Part shown: piece after piece, positions 26,201 through 37,052 of the stretch
Layout: each line of letters begins with the position of its first letter
Position numbering within the stretch: the stretch's first letter is position 1
Position numbers and translations under genes: made by a program
Notes under the pieces: model-generated
Databases searched by the model: none
Seen by the model: the letters and a program-made list of their open reading frames with translations, nothing else
Told to the model about the DNA's origin: nothing
Source of the DNA: Acanthaster planci
Lineage: Eukaryota; Echinodermata; Asteroidea; Valvatida; Acanthasteridae
Length of the DNA stretch: 59,334 nt
Assembly (NCBI RefSeq): GCF_001949145.1
Contig: NW_019091490.1
Span: 853,599-912,932, forward strand
Direction: 5' to 3'

Positions 26201-29200
26201 AGGAATGCTGGGGATGAGAAGAGCAGTTGTAACTTGCGCCACTCCAGTACTTTCTGCCGTCATTTGTATGTATCGTTTTTTGTGCGTTTGTCGGCGGAAC
26301 AGGGGAAAAATAACCCAATACCTCTTTGCGGAGGCCCGTGTCTCCCACCCTGTAACATGCCGTATACGTGTACAAATACAAAAGATACAAGTTGAGTCTC
26401 GCTGACCCATCTTTACGGCTATACAGTTTGACGCCTCTGTACAATAAGCAGAGTTTTACGCTGGTGTACTGAAAAGGGAAGACGATGCACAGTAGACCAC
26501 AGAGCTAGTTATCTGTTTGAATGGGGAACATTGGGACCATCAAAGGAGATTCCACCTGTGGGCGACGCAAGAGTATTACAATGTAAATCGTGTGCAATTT
26601 CATCTCACGAGGGCCACAACACATGAAGAGTAACCCGGTCATAATAACAATGTAATATTTTAGCAATACTTACTCTCCTTGTCAAGACTAAAGGTGATAT
26701 TGCTCGAACTGACGGTAGCAAGCTGATTGGACGAAAGGACGCGATACTTGTGTTCCATGTTGCCTCTGGAGCAGGTCAGATAGCAGGTTGTGTCTGTACA
26801 GACAGAAGCTGCGTAAGCTTTGCATGATGCCCACTCTGGTTCCCTGCTAGTACTGAAAAAGAATAAAGACTTCATTGTGACCTTCAAAAAACAAAACTGT
26901 ATTCAAAACTCTGATACCATTTCACCACGAATAAAAAGAAACTCATCAGTTAATGAATAATTTTGCATATATACGTGGCACTGGCGTACACACACACACN
27001 NNNNNNNNNNNNNNNNNNNNNNNNNNNNNNNNNNNNNNNNNNNNNNNNNNNNNNNNNNNNNNNNNNNNNNNNNNNNNNNNNNNNNNNNNNNNNNNNNNNN
27101 NNNTTGTTCAAGGTCCCCAGTTGAATGCAGAAACAAACTAATGTACATAGTACATGCATGTATCTAGTGCAGCAATGAGTCACTGAAGTGTGCAACTCAA
27201 GTCAAGTGAAGGTTTTTTTAATACTTGATTAGTGACGTGGGTAGAGTTGTTTGGTCTCTTTTAAACAAGTGTAATGATTTCCCGTAACACATACCTAGTC
27301 CCTGGCTTTCGCTGCAGTACATCAGTGGTTGGAAGGTTGCTGTGCTGTCCGCCCCGTGTCCACGTGCAGTTTGCGTAGTGGAAGTCGTTGCTCTCGCAAT
27401 GCAAATTAGTCGCAGGCTCTGGTGGCCCTGGTAGGTTATCAAACCCCCGACATTAAAATCACGAGGCTCTGCCTCAGGATTACAAGCATCCAATTTTGTT
27501 GACTTTTTCAGAGGTCTATTTTGAGTTTTGTTTTGGGTTGGGTTTTGTATTCGGGTTGGGTTTGGGTCTAGGTTAGGTTTTAGGGCTGACACCTCCAACA
27601 TCTGGGTATGGGTTCATCTTTGGTTGGATTCCAGACTGGGTTGAGCTTTTGGTGGAGTTTGGGTTAGGGGCTGGGTTCAGGTACGAGGTTTGTAGGTCTT
27701 CAGGCTTGGGATTGGGATACCTGTTGCAGTTTGAGACTGGCTTTGGGATTGGCATGTGGATTAGATAAGGTTGGAATTGAATTTGGTGTTTTTTTTACTA
27801 CTTTTGAAAAGTTATTCGGTTTCAGTTACCATTTTGAGCTTTTGACATTCTCCAAGGCTGGTTCTTAACAGGTATTCAGGAACCGGGGTATCATTCGGTT
27901 TTTAGCTGACAGTGAGTGCATGTAACTTTGTGTTTTGCCAATTGGCTTTGACAAACTTAAGGGCGTGGAATTCTTGAGAGGTTTCGTTGGTTGAGTTGTT
28001 TATTTCTCATGTTTATGAGCCTTTCGAAAAGAAAACCCTGACGTTAAGAAGAACCACACTGTTACCAAATAGCTAAAGTAAGAATCAGTTAATCACGTAA
28101 GGGAATAAGAACTAAGATTCTACTTCATCTTGTTAGTGACTTGATTCACACCAATAAAACGTCAGGGGAGAACACTTTTAGAAAGATGGTACACTAAAAT
28201 TGTGATAACAAGTACTTATTTTCAAGCGTGTTGGTGGGGGAGGGCAGTGGAGAGAGAGAGAGCCAGAAGATGAGGCGTTTAGAATTTAGGGATATATTTT
28301 GGTACTTACTGCCGACAAGGAGGTCCAAACTAGTGGAGCAAGCCTCGGTGCAGTTAGGGGCGAGGCAGCAGCTGTACCGTCCACTGTTCTCTATTTCCAC
28401 ACTCTCCAGCGTCAGCCTAGAGGTGACCGCATCCACCACCTCGATCAGGACACCCGTCAGGCGGCTGCCATTGTGGAACCACTGCAGGTCATCGCTGGCA
28501 TTGCCGCTTCCTGTCGCCGACTGGTCGGGTGGGGCAGCCAGGCTGCAGTGCAGGTGAACAGCACTGCCAACCTCAGCCACGTTCAGGTTGGTCGCCATGG
28601 TCACTAGGTCAAGATTGGAAGTGAATGGTCATGACCCCCAAAAAATGAAACCAACCAGTAAGTACTAATTTACAGTGGCTGCACCCATGTTGTAGTCAAG
28701 TCTATATGGCTAATTCCAGAAATTAGGGGTCCAAAAGTGTGACATTCTCGTGTCCCTGTTACATCTGACCTTTGTTATCTGACATGGAAATATCACCGAA
28801 AATGATTTCAAACTATTACTATTTGCTTGGCCACTGTTGGCAGGTACTTTGCATTAATTCATCACTCTTGGAAATTGGAAAATGTGTTCTGAACTTAAAA
28901 AATCATATGTCAGATGTGACAGGGGTCCACATGAAAAAAATGGACCCCTGATTTCTGGAATAACCCATAAACAAGTCCCTGCAAGTCCATCACAAGTCCA
29001 CTGTAGGCTCTCCAGTCTTAACCCTAAAAGAACCGAAGGTCTTTCTCCAATATCACTGCATGGCTTTTTATTTCTGTATGTGTGTATTGAGCCTTTCAGA
29101 GTTTAGCCAGTAACGCCTCACTGTGCTGACGGCAATTTTGTGAAAAACTGAATTTCCTGAGACAAGTTTGCCAAACTGGTCGGCTTCTCCCACCAATGTG

Positions 29201-30809
29201 CTCAACAATTGCATGCAGGCCATGAACTACAAATGACCATATAACAGCAAAACCCTTGAGACTGAATTCAAACTTCACAGACGTACTCATAAGGCACGTC
29301 TAGGTAACATTTATCATGTAAAGTCTCAAACAGGTCGGACTTGGGACAGCTGAGATATTAGGAGATCCCCCTGCCCCGCCCTACAGCTGTAACATGGTAC
29401 AAAAGTCCGGTACTTTCAGGTTGAAGTCCCAACACAGGCTGTTCAAATAAATCTGTGACCAAAACATTCCAGGATTGTGTCCTTTTGTCCCTGTTTGCCT
29501 TAAGTTGGTACTTGTGATGGGACTTGTGACAGGACCAGTGGGGGACTCAACTTCAAGACTGAAATGCACCCAGCACTTTGTCATTTAAAATCCGAAAATC
29601 TAATCATTAAATTTTGAAGCAGCACTGCATGACCACTCATGAATAGTTCCTCGAACAAGGTACCTGAACGTACAGAGGTGTAAATTTTAAACTATTCTGG
29701 CTAAAAAAGAATCTTTTAAATACTGTAGGTGTGGATCACTGCCAGACGTTATTACATCACAAACCACAGAAATGATAAACTCGCTTCGAAGTTGAAGTAC
29801 ATGTAAATATATATGGATGGAAGTTCCTAAAGCCAAATTCTGTTTCTACTCTGGTTTTTGTGTTCATGACAGTGAAACTGTAAGAGTGTGATCCCTTTTA
29901 TCCAATTGCACAAATGTACGCATTCACAGAGAAAAAGAAATCACCTATTTGGGGGTGGAGGTGTTTTTTTAAATTTCTTTTAATCAATCTATGACACAAT
30001 AAATCTTTTTCAAAATATTGAAATCGGGTAATTCTGTGTCAAATCACCCAAAATTTTGGTAATCAGCCCCATCACTTTAAATTTGGGTCATATTTTGGTC
30101 ATGGGTTAACTGTGATCAGAAAAGATTGAAATTCGAGTTTTAGCCCCATTTTTGCACCGACAGTTTCCTTGTTGTCTATTTTCGTCCAATTTAAGTGCAA
30201 ATCAGTAAAACTGTTTATATTCAAAATGACTGTATCTCAGTAAGGCCAATGAAAATTGATATGTTGTTTCTTGTCAGGGGTTTTTCGAATTTACATGCGG
30301 GTTTTATTCCATCATTTATTATTTTTTATCATGGAAATATAATACCCTTTTCACAGGCATGAAAGGCTATTGGGTGTCCCGCTAGGCTGACAGGGTGCCC
30401 ATGGGCATTCAGGCTCCAGATTTTTTTGTGTTCTGATGACTGAGATTACTGGAATGTACATGTAACTTCAAAGATAGGAGTGGGATTTTCCGTCAAGTTT
30501 TGCCTAAACGAAACTTTTTGGATGCGAGGCCAAAATCATACGCAGGCACTGACCAGAAACAATCAATCTAATTTTATTAGCCTAACCTATGGGCCAAAAT
30601 GGGGTAATTTGACACAGACTGGACAGGGAGTACAGTTGACTGGCTAGTGGCTTACGTAGTGTGCAGTTGCTAGGAGCTGCGGATGAAATCTGGCAGGATG
30701 AAGGTTTCCATGACTGACACATCAAGAGTACAGCAACCACCCACAGCCTGATGGGTGGGCCCAACGTGTGGGGACTCGCTGGGGGCAGTGACTGCCAAAT
30801 CCTTGTCAT
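14926..30809 (-). CDS. gp130-like class I cytokine receptor with Ig domain and repeated signalling tail
   Basis: Eleven minus-strand exons: 30809-30656, 28603-28310, 27427-27295, 26852-26674, 24117-23960, 22803-22653, 22075-21981, 21329-21203, 19874-19776, 18589-18453, 17226-14926. They total 3828 nt, 1275 aa, with consistent phases. Order: signal peptide (about 1-39), Ig (52-149), cytokine-binding modules (150-357) with C160-x9-C170-x-W172 and a degenerate WSxWS (345-350), FN3 (358-463), membrane helix (467-490), Box1 WPRIKLPEP (500-508), and a tail of more than 760 residues. Ig plus cytokine-binding region is the gp130/IL-6 receptor arrangement; the VGRPPEPATNLHC joint matches the gp130 Ig-D2 joint in form. 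By family it should bind a helical cytokine and activate JAK via Box1. The ligand is unknown. No YxxQ (STAT3-type) site is seen in the tail. The 5' UTR probably begins in an upstream exon, because gcag|gcccatgac precedes the ATG. Confidence 0.87.
14960..16545 (-). repeat. Three in-frame copies of a 0.52-0.56 kb coding repeat
   Basis: Order within each unit: KEEPQGGY-x-R-M, VVSENETRES, DYY, GSIESTETSEG, SVW-x-G-W-H-RDAGE, SILSDQEPLLSPGSDISLPV, GASASVHG, RSSGPVKDFDSL, TYIQVCTE, the acidic patch, DPDTSD. Units begin near 16545, 16030 and 15480 (minus). Spacing measured at the dileucine and at the L-x-Y-x-x-V tyrosine is 172 and 186 residues. A fourth decayed unit follows the stop. Confidence 0.93.
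18453..18589 (-). CDS. Receptor exon 10: transmembrane helix and Box1
   Basis: Encodes LVLVFVFIAVSVLVLLVPTV and on to GLI as membrane helix, then basic RNKLKKWQR and the proline-rich WPRIKLPEP. In the family the membrane-proximal Box1 (compare W-P-x-x-P-x-P in gp130) binds the FERM domain of a JAK. The exon ends at a good donor, ttg|gtgagt, phase 0. Continuing to read into the intron would give a false longer ORF. Confidence 0.88.
19776..22075 (-). CDS. Receptor exons 7-9: membrane-proximal FN3 domain
   Basis: Exons 22075-21981, 21329-21203 and 19874-19776 encode residues 357-463: VNLTWT, then GNILSYHIVVHNQK, and finally HYNISIQAQNSIGLSDPSW, the Y-x-[VI]-x-[VI]-x-A-x-N-x-x-G core of an FN3 domain. 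Only one such domain follows the cytokine-binding region, against three in vertebrate gp130. Confidence 0.85.
22653..24117 (-). CDS. Receptor exons 5-6: cytokine-binding module 2 with degenerate WSxWS
   Basis: Exon 5 (24117-23960) gives RPNAPVGIKVTSRSSSSLHV, QWSLP and LQYKWED, a typical N-terminal half of an FN3 module. Exon 6 (22803-22653) gives YTIQNLTHPHGLYWVRVGTF and then KLSEWVSC at the place of the WSxWS box. The split of the second module over two exons matches vertebrate class I receptors. The exon 5 donor (gtgcga) is weak. Confidence 0.83.
23315..23548. mobile_element. Fold-back MITE family, divergent copy (receptor intron 5)
   Basis: The right part (gtcaggtgtaacaggaacac to ttttgacccc) is the reverse complement of the left arm of the copies at 24668 and 28713. 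The left end carries ggggtcc and ttgtgtccctgt. The ends are worn. Confidence 0.7.
24668..24904. mobile_element. Fold-back MITE family, copy in receptor intron 4
   Basis: It begins attccagaaaattaggggtc and ends tggacccctattttctggaat, near-perfect inverted termini that extend inward into arms of about 50 bp. It is about 85 percent identical by eye to the copy at 28713-28961. Confidence 0.88.
26674..27427 (-). CDS. Receptor exons 3-4: cytokine-binding module 1
   Basis: Exon 3 (27427-27295) begins RPPEPATNLHC and has NCTWTRGG, giving the diagnostic C160-x9-C170-x-W172 of class I receptors. Exon 4 (26852-26674) supplies the second cysteine pair region (WASCKAYAASVC, C204/C212, then C217 and C221) and the closing strands up to SSSNITFSLDKE. 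The N gap at 27000-27103 lies in the intron between them and does not touch coding sequence. The reading frame of exon 3 is not the longest open frame there; it is fixed by splice phase and the CxW motif. Confidence 0.87.
27000..27103. other. Assembly gap inside a dispersed repeat (receptor intron 3)
   Basis: 104 Ns follow a (ca)n run and precede ttgttcaaggtccccag and tgcagaaacaaact, the same right end as the element at 13940-14115. The gap most likely hides the rest of that repeat. Confidence 0.85.
27520..27770. repeat. G/T-strand-biased degenerate repeat in receptor intron 2
   Basis: Irregular gggttggg, tttgggt and aggttaggtttt words give a strongly G+T-rich plus strand. No fixed period is visible. 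A shorter similar stretch lies near 38175-38235. Confidence 0.6.
28310..28603 (-). CDS. Receptor exon 2: N-terminal Ig domain
   Basis: A complete Ig domain sits on one phase 1-1 exon: C71, the core W93 in LQWFHNGS, then SRLTLESVEIENSGRYSC with Y128-x-C130. Extra cysteines C131, C136 and C140 could form added disulfides. N-glycosylation sites occur at N86, N96 and N135. gp130-class receptors also start with an Ig domain. Confidence 0.9.
28713..28961. mobile_element. Fold-back MITE family, copy in receptor intron 1
   Basis: Termini attccagaaattaggggtcc and ggacccctgatttctggaat are inverted repeats with one mismatch, flanked by ta on the left and aa on the right. Related copies are at 24668 and 23315. 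Confidence 0.88.
30656..30809 (-). CDS. Receptor exon 1: signal peptide
   Basis: It encodes 51 residues from MTRIWQSL, with hydrophobic core RLWVVAVLLMCQ (21-32), and ends at a strong donor (ctac|gtaagc, phase 1). The long n-region is somewhat unusual. No other in-frame ATG was found in this exon. Confidence 0.75.
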
Positions 30810-30914
30810 GGGCCTGCTTTTTCTTTCTGTTTTACCGCACAAGGAGCAAATACTGTATTTAAAACTGGGGGGAATTTACAAGAGAGAGAAAAAATCCAAA
30901 TGAAAATGACAGAG

Positions 30915-31440
30915 TTGTGATGACTTGAGTCAGTGAGGCCACTCGAATGCAACTCGAGTAAAAATTTCTGGCAACTCGACTTGGCCAAACTGGTCAATGA
31001 GTCAACTTGAGTTACTGTGCTGTGAGTAATGTACTCAACTCAAGTCCCTCATCAGAAGACATGACTCAGTGAAAGATAAGACTCAAATCCTAAAAATAAA
31101 AGCTTCTTCGTAAAAAAATATTGCCGATCATTTACAGTGCAGGTTTATAATCAAGAGTAAGACATAATGTGACCACATGAAAAAACTTTTTGCTTAAAGA
31201 CTCGACTCAGGTTACAACATTAAAATGACTTGACTCACCTAAAATCACAAAAATTAGTGACTTATTATAACTAATTACTTATTATAAGTACTTATACTTA
31301 TTATAAGTAAAATCTGTCTTGGGCAACATGTTTGATTTGACTCAACCGGAGTCTCAACTTGTTACACATATATATACGTTACAATGACTTGACTTGATGC
31401 AAGTCACTATGTTATAATGACTCGACTCAAGTCACAAAAA
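30915..31440. repeat. Degenerate gactcaagtcac-type repeat
   Basis: Words such as gactcgactcaagtcac, aactcgac and gactcaactcaagtc recur irregularly with long spacers, including a ttataagtacttat patch at 31260-31310. A similar short stretch is at 53965-54035. Confidence 0.6.
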
Positions 31441-32859
31441 TAAGCACTTGACTGATCACTGCATCTCTGGAAAATGACTGGGCAAATTTCATGTCATGAG
31501 CACAGCTGTAGGGGCTGGAGTTACTTGTGGAGGTAGAAGCAGACTCCATGCTCAAGCCATATTTTGTAGCCAAGCTACTCTGATACTCCGTATTGAGTAT
31601 TGAGATTGAGTGTCGATCATTAACCAGAATTAGAAGCTGGCACAACCTTCATTTGCAGGTGGCACAAGTGCGTGACCTATTTCAGCAATATGGTGTGATT
31701 TGCCAAATGGCCACGGCAGCAATTTAAAAAGCCAACAATGCAACAACTCTAGCCTGTTTCCCAAGCGACTATTGAGTGCCTCCTTTCCAAATTAAAAAAA
31801 AAGACAAACTTATCACTCGCTCCTGTGGGCTGGTACATGTACCCAACACGATTCAGAAAGGAGAATGATATTGAATACATGTAAGAAGGGCTAGGGAACA
31901 AACACAACTTTTCATAGCTGTCTGTGTTCCTTCCTCCATGGTTCTCACAGCTCCTCTCTATTCGAGAAGTAAATACAGGAAAGGACACTGATTGGCCGAT
32001 TGTTTATTAGTTAAAGCATCTTCAATCAATTATGTTGTGCTGACACTGCTGGGCCTACCTACATGTAGAAAGAATTCCAGGAGAACTACATGTACATGTA
32101 TTCACACTATGAAAAGTCCCTAAATTGGATCTAACACATGTGACCTGCAATATCTTTTTCCTCATATTCGTATGTCCTACAAAACCAGGAAAACAATTTG
32201 GAATGTAGGTTGATTATATTATTAATGTTGGGCATATACCTCCATGATCCAGTGGATCATATATGAAATTATTAAATAAGCATTTCTGGTAAAAAAAACA
32301 CAACTTACCAAGGATTCCTCAAAATCTCATAAAACACACTTTCCACAACCAGAAACAGTGGCAGGCTGGGGGCAATCGTTATTGGCAAATCATGCCATAC
32401 AATTGAGGAAGGAACTGGTGGACAGACATGACAGACCGCAAACTTGGCAAACGGACAAGTAGGCATTGGCCTAATATTTTTAATAAACAGGTCATAAAGA
32501 CACATGCTTAAAAGCTGAAATTAAACCCATGTGAAGTGCTACTATACTAAAAAGTTGAAAAACTGAACGAAACAAACACGTAGAGGGGCCGGGTCGCACT
32601 TGTCCTTGGCCTACCTCCAGGCTTATACTAAAAGCACTGCCACGAAATGAACGTACCATTTAAGATCACATCAACCTGTAGGCCTGCTTCCATGGACAAC
32701 GCGGAAACAATAAACGCACGTGCGAGCGAATTTCCTGGTTATCATATTGTAGTACATTGACAGCCTACGAGGCTTGAGGAGCTAGCTACAGTACAGTGTA
32801 CAAACACTGTAATCACCTTTGGCCTTGTGGCCACTTCTGGCATGGAAGAAGGAAAAACA

Positions 32860-33020
32860 TCCTGCCAATGCCATGTACATGCACGGTCGCGTTGCCACGC
32901 TGGGCCGGTAGTACACCACGGTTTGACGCACTGTACTATACTACTCGAGGCCTTCCGCCTGCTCTGAGCTACTCTAGCGCCACTCGTCCGGCGTTTGGAC
33001 GGAGGGCGGGGTCCTCGCTT
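32860..33020. promoter_or_regulatory. CpG-rich segment, candidate receptor promoter region
   Basis: This stretch is clearly richer in GC and CpG (ggtcgcgttgccacgctggg, tccggcgtttggacggaggg) than its AT-rich surroundings and lies about 2 kb upstream of the receptor's first coding exon. No TATA box is evident. The regulatory role is inference from position and composition only. Confidence 0.3.
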
Positions 33021-36000
33021 TTTGAAAGAAAGTAAAGAGAGTCTGCTTCATTTCCCTGAAGTTCCCAAAGCGAGTAAAACCCCCAAATATAGCCCAAAGG
33101 CCATAAAGGTTGATTAAGTGAAAAAAAAAATTGACCGGCTCTAGAAAAATATAAGTCGCCGGATTCAGGTTACGAGTTTAGTGTGGCTGGATGATTCTGT
33201 ACCCCAAAAGCTAAAATTCAATATGAACGACCCCTCCCTGCAGCATCATGCTTCGTTCCGGAGATGTACAGACATTTGTATATCCACATTTTCAGATTCA
33301 GTAAATGACACTTTTCGAGAAAAAGCTCATGAAGTGTAGCTCTTGGAAACACAATTCTACGTAGGATTTCCTATTGAATGATCAATATTTCATCTTTATT
33401 CATCAGTATCCATGTTTGTAATCGCAAATTCTGAAAATTTTAATATTATAGAAGCTTTTAAATAAAAAAAAACACAAACTCACGTTTTTGAACTTGGAAA
33501 TTTTGCCCTCTCCAAATAGAACAGGCCATGACGTGTTTTGGCATTGCGCAATTGCAACTTAGGTTTTTTTTTTCAGAGCGGGTCACAATTCCAAGTTTTT
33601 CTTCCCACTATAGTTTGCCCCATACACCGAAATTTGGTTCTAGGTTTTGCTTTGGGTAAAGGCTGGCAAATACGCGTCATAAATAAGGTACAAATACGCA
33701 AAACTGCTTGTTTTGATAATAAAACAAAAACCTTGAGCCACTCACCGAGTTCAACTAACTTCGAACGACGGATGATACACTATACTGCTTTGCAACTTTT
33801 AATAGCACGCAGCTGCCCCGGTGACCGCCTTACTTTCCTGGAAATCGATACTGCCGGGGATCGGACGGTTCCACACACGCCCTAAAGTCTGTTTTCACCT
33901 TATTCGGTTTTTAGATCCATTTCCTGCATGATGCCGCAAACTTGCTACACTAACGTTACTTTGCCTGCCTTAAATACTCCTAAGATTGACGAGCTTTCAC
34001 AGGAAGTTCATCATGGTAAATCCAATTTTTTTCAAAATCGTGTAAATGAAGTGAAATTTTACATCAGTTTTTAACCCCAACCGCTCCGCTATGGCGTCAA
34101 CACAACAGGTGGCGCTATTCATGCTGCCGCGTGAACAAAGTTGAGAAGTTGTTCAGTAATGGAAGAAGCACAAGTTTTACAGGATAAATTTTTCTCTAAC
34201 GAGAAGAATTCGATGAATGCAGCTTTCTACGATAACATTCTCAGAAGTACAAGATTTAGTGGTACACATAATGTGTTTAGCTCAATAAAACACGAGACTT
34301 GGTACAGCATACTCTCGACAACTGAATTAAGTGATAACAGAGGAAGGCATTTTTATCTGACTTGGACGGCAAAGTTAATGTTATCTGGCAACACAAAAAG
34401 AACATTTTATATTCACGTAACCTTTTGTGGCCTTTCTGTGGGTTGAAGCTATATTCAGGCCAGTCACCAAGGGAAGGGGGCTTGAGCCTACCCCCACCCC
34501 CACCCCCGGCGAGCAGCTCCTCCCGGGCTCCCCACGGCAAAACCACAAACATCAAAATTATCTGTAGTTCTGATGATGTACCTCTTGGGTAGCTTACTGT
34601 GTCCCCCATGCCCAAAGCTGACTGCAGGAGCAGCTAGAGTTTGATGCTTTTAACACACTTATGAACGGGAAGGAAAGAAAATAGACCCTTGTCCTCCTTT
34701 GCCGGGTTGTGCTTGCCCCCCCCCCCTGGTCCTCCCTCCCCCAAATCCGCCATTGCACATTTGAGGAACGAGGCGCCGCGGCAGTGTACATTCGGGTAAT
34801 GTCGAAAACTCTTCCCAGACTAGCCCGTCCTCCCCCCAGAATAAAAATGACCCTGTGACAACGACGGCGCCCTCTTACATTCAAATAAAAGTTTTCCAAA
34901 CTGAATGCCCCCGAACTCCAGACCTCTAAAATTTGGTTCTATGTCCAGGCATCCAATATGTTATAGTCTTTGAGGAATCCCGCCCCTTGGAAAATATCGG
35001 CTGATACAAGCCGTCAACTATTTTTGTGTGTATATTATTCACAGCCAAAAGTGGGCGTTGGAATTATCCGACACTTTACAAAATCTACACAACGTGTATA
35101 TCACATCTGAGATAGTCTGACTCAAGTCAGAAATTTGTGGGACAATGGCTCAAGGCTTGTAACGGTAGGTGGAAACTTTCTAAGGAGCACCCACGATGCG
35201 ATCATATATTATTTCGTGCGCACAACACGCTTGGGAACCTCGGCTTGAGTAATATGGGCGGCCAAAAGGACCAAAATTAATAACGTTAAAAATTAAATGA
35301 AAGACTGAAAAACAAATTCTGATTTTAAAATTAATTTTAAAAAAGTACCACGGAAAAAAATAGCGTTGTAGGCCTATTATTTTGTTGCTTTTGAAAAACA
35401 AATACAAAACTTAAATTTAATAAAGAAACCAAACACAATTCTAGTTTGGGGGGAAATAAAAATCGTCGAAAAGTGCATGCAGTACTGACAAAAACAAATA
35501 GGCCTACCGACTGCAGAATCTCTATATAAACATCGATATCAAAGAAAGAAACGACTGACTGTGCCAGTTAATGAGCCACACGGGAATAAAATTGAGAGCG
35601 ACTACCCTTCTTTTGCGAAGCGTTGGAATCAAAAGGGATTTAGGCCTATTTCCCAAATCTTTGTTTTTCAGTCATTCGTTTAATGTTTTACATCGTTAAT
35701 TTTGCTCGTTTGGCCGCCCATAAAATAAAGGCTATAAGCGTGGCTATGGATTTTTCCCCCAAAGGAATTAAGTCGTACATTTCAACGAGGGAGGCGTGAA
35801 GACTAGTCTCCTCTCAAGACTGGCAATAACATCATTTTTTCCATTGAAAAGTGCATGATGTACCCTCAGAGGGTTGTAATTTTAAAAAAAAAAAGACAAA
35901 AAAAAAAGCACACTCGGGGTGCCAAATTAGCTGGTGTTTGTACATATATATGTTTCAAAATTTCAGTTTAGGAAGGACGGGCGGTACCAAGGGACAGAGA

Positions 36001-36659
36001 CTTCCACTGGGACCGCGCACCTCCCCTCTATGGTAGTTATGCCACTGTACTGAATGTGGAGTCACGATGACTTATTAGGGATCGTTGTTAGCGAGTTGCC
36101 GGCTCCGTTTGAGTCCAGAGTTTGTTGAAGAGTTTTTCCGTATTACTCGCCTATTACTCGTGTTGACCTGCCATGTTTTCAACTGATTGCGTACTGAAAG
36201 TATTTACAGCCACCCTTTGACTCAGAAATACTTGCCAATTTGTTCAATAATTATTTTCTTTCGTGTATTGGCAATGGTTGGGAAATCCGATCGATGAGTA
36301 TAATTATACCATTTGAGGTATATTTGCTTTGTACAAAATGAGGCAAGTTATTATTGTTTATTATTCTTTTGTTTCCAAGTCATTAAGGTGTTGTTTTATA
36401 TAAACTATAAATAGAAATTAAATGCCATTAGTATTGTTGTGTTTTCATAATAACTGTAAACCAACTCTGATTTTTCTAGGTATTTAGCGCATTGTTAAAT
36501 TACAATTGTAATTGTAATTGTCCGAAACGGGCTTCCAGAGCTACGGCTAGGTCTAATGTCTACGCATATCTGCACATTTCCAATGGAGGGAAGACCTAGA
36601 CCTAGCTCCAGACAACAGATTCGGATGCAGCCTAATTTTTCAAAGCACGAGAGTAATAT

Positions 36660-36780
36660 GGATGTTTCACAGTAGTGCGCCTCCAAGAGTTTGCAACGCA
36701 CTGGCCAATAATAATCTGTCGACCCAATTTGCGTTTGGAAAGGGTCAAAAGATTTCGCTCACCATAGTGAATCGCCCGAA
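36660..36780. repeat. Dispersed repeat copy (gtttgcaacgc...ggccaat family)
   Basis: Shares agagtttgca.cgc.ctggccaat with 44900-45010 and gtgaatcgcccg with 55110-55175. Its tgtcgacccaatttgcgttt segment is inverted relative to the copy at 44948-45003. Confidence 0.7.
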
Positions 36781-37052
36781 ATGATTCGAAACAATACTCG
36801 AAATAATTTTGTCGAAGTTTGTTGTCATGAGATATATTTTTTTCAGGTTAATTTTCAAGACATATATATTTTCAGGTTTTATTTTTTATCTGCTAAAAGA
36901 GAAATAAATAATAATAATCAAATAATATATTTTTTTAAATTGGAAAAACACATCTCGTAAAAACTATTTTCCCCAAATATAGAAACAATATTTAATCTAA
37001 ACTCTTTGTATGAAGAGCTCAAGAGTAGAGCTGGAAGACGCCGCAGTTTGAA

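Larger units (their letters stand above)
30810..37052. other. Intergenic DNA upstream of the receptor and downstream of gene A
   Basis: No exon with family similarity was found. A CpG-rich segment at about 32860-33020 could be the receptor promoter or a 5' non-coding exon region. A 101-codon open frame at 34141-34446 has no recognised homologue. A minus-strand AATAAA at 36883-36878 lies 170 bp past the gene A stop and is a plausible poly(A) signal for it. Confidence 0.45.

Noticed and set aside
27218-27601. 127-codon minus-strand open frame overlapping receptor exon 3
   Set aside because: The correct frame is another one, which gives C-x9-C-x-W and fits the splice phases.
34141-34446. 101-codon plus-strand open frame with a possible start (MEEAQVLQDKFF)
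   Set aside because: No donor or downstream exon could be joined with confidence and no family is recognised; it may be a first exon but the evidence is too thin.
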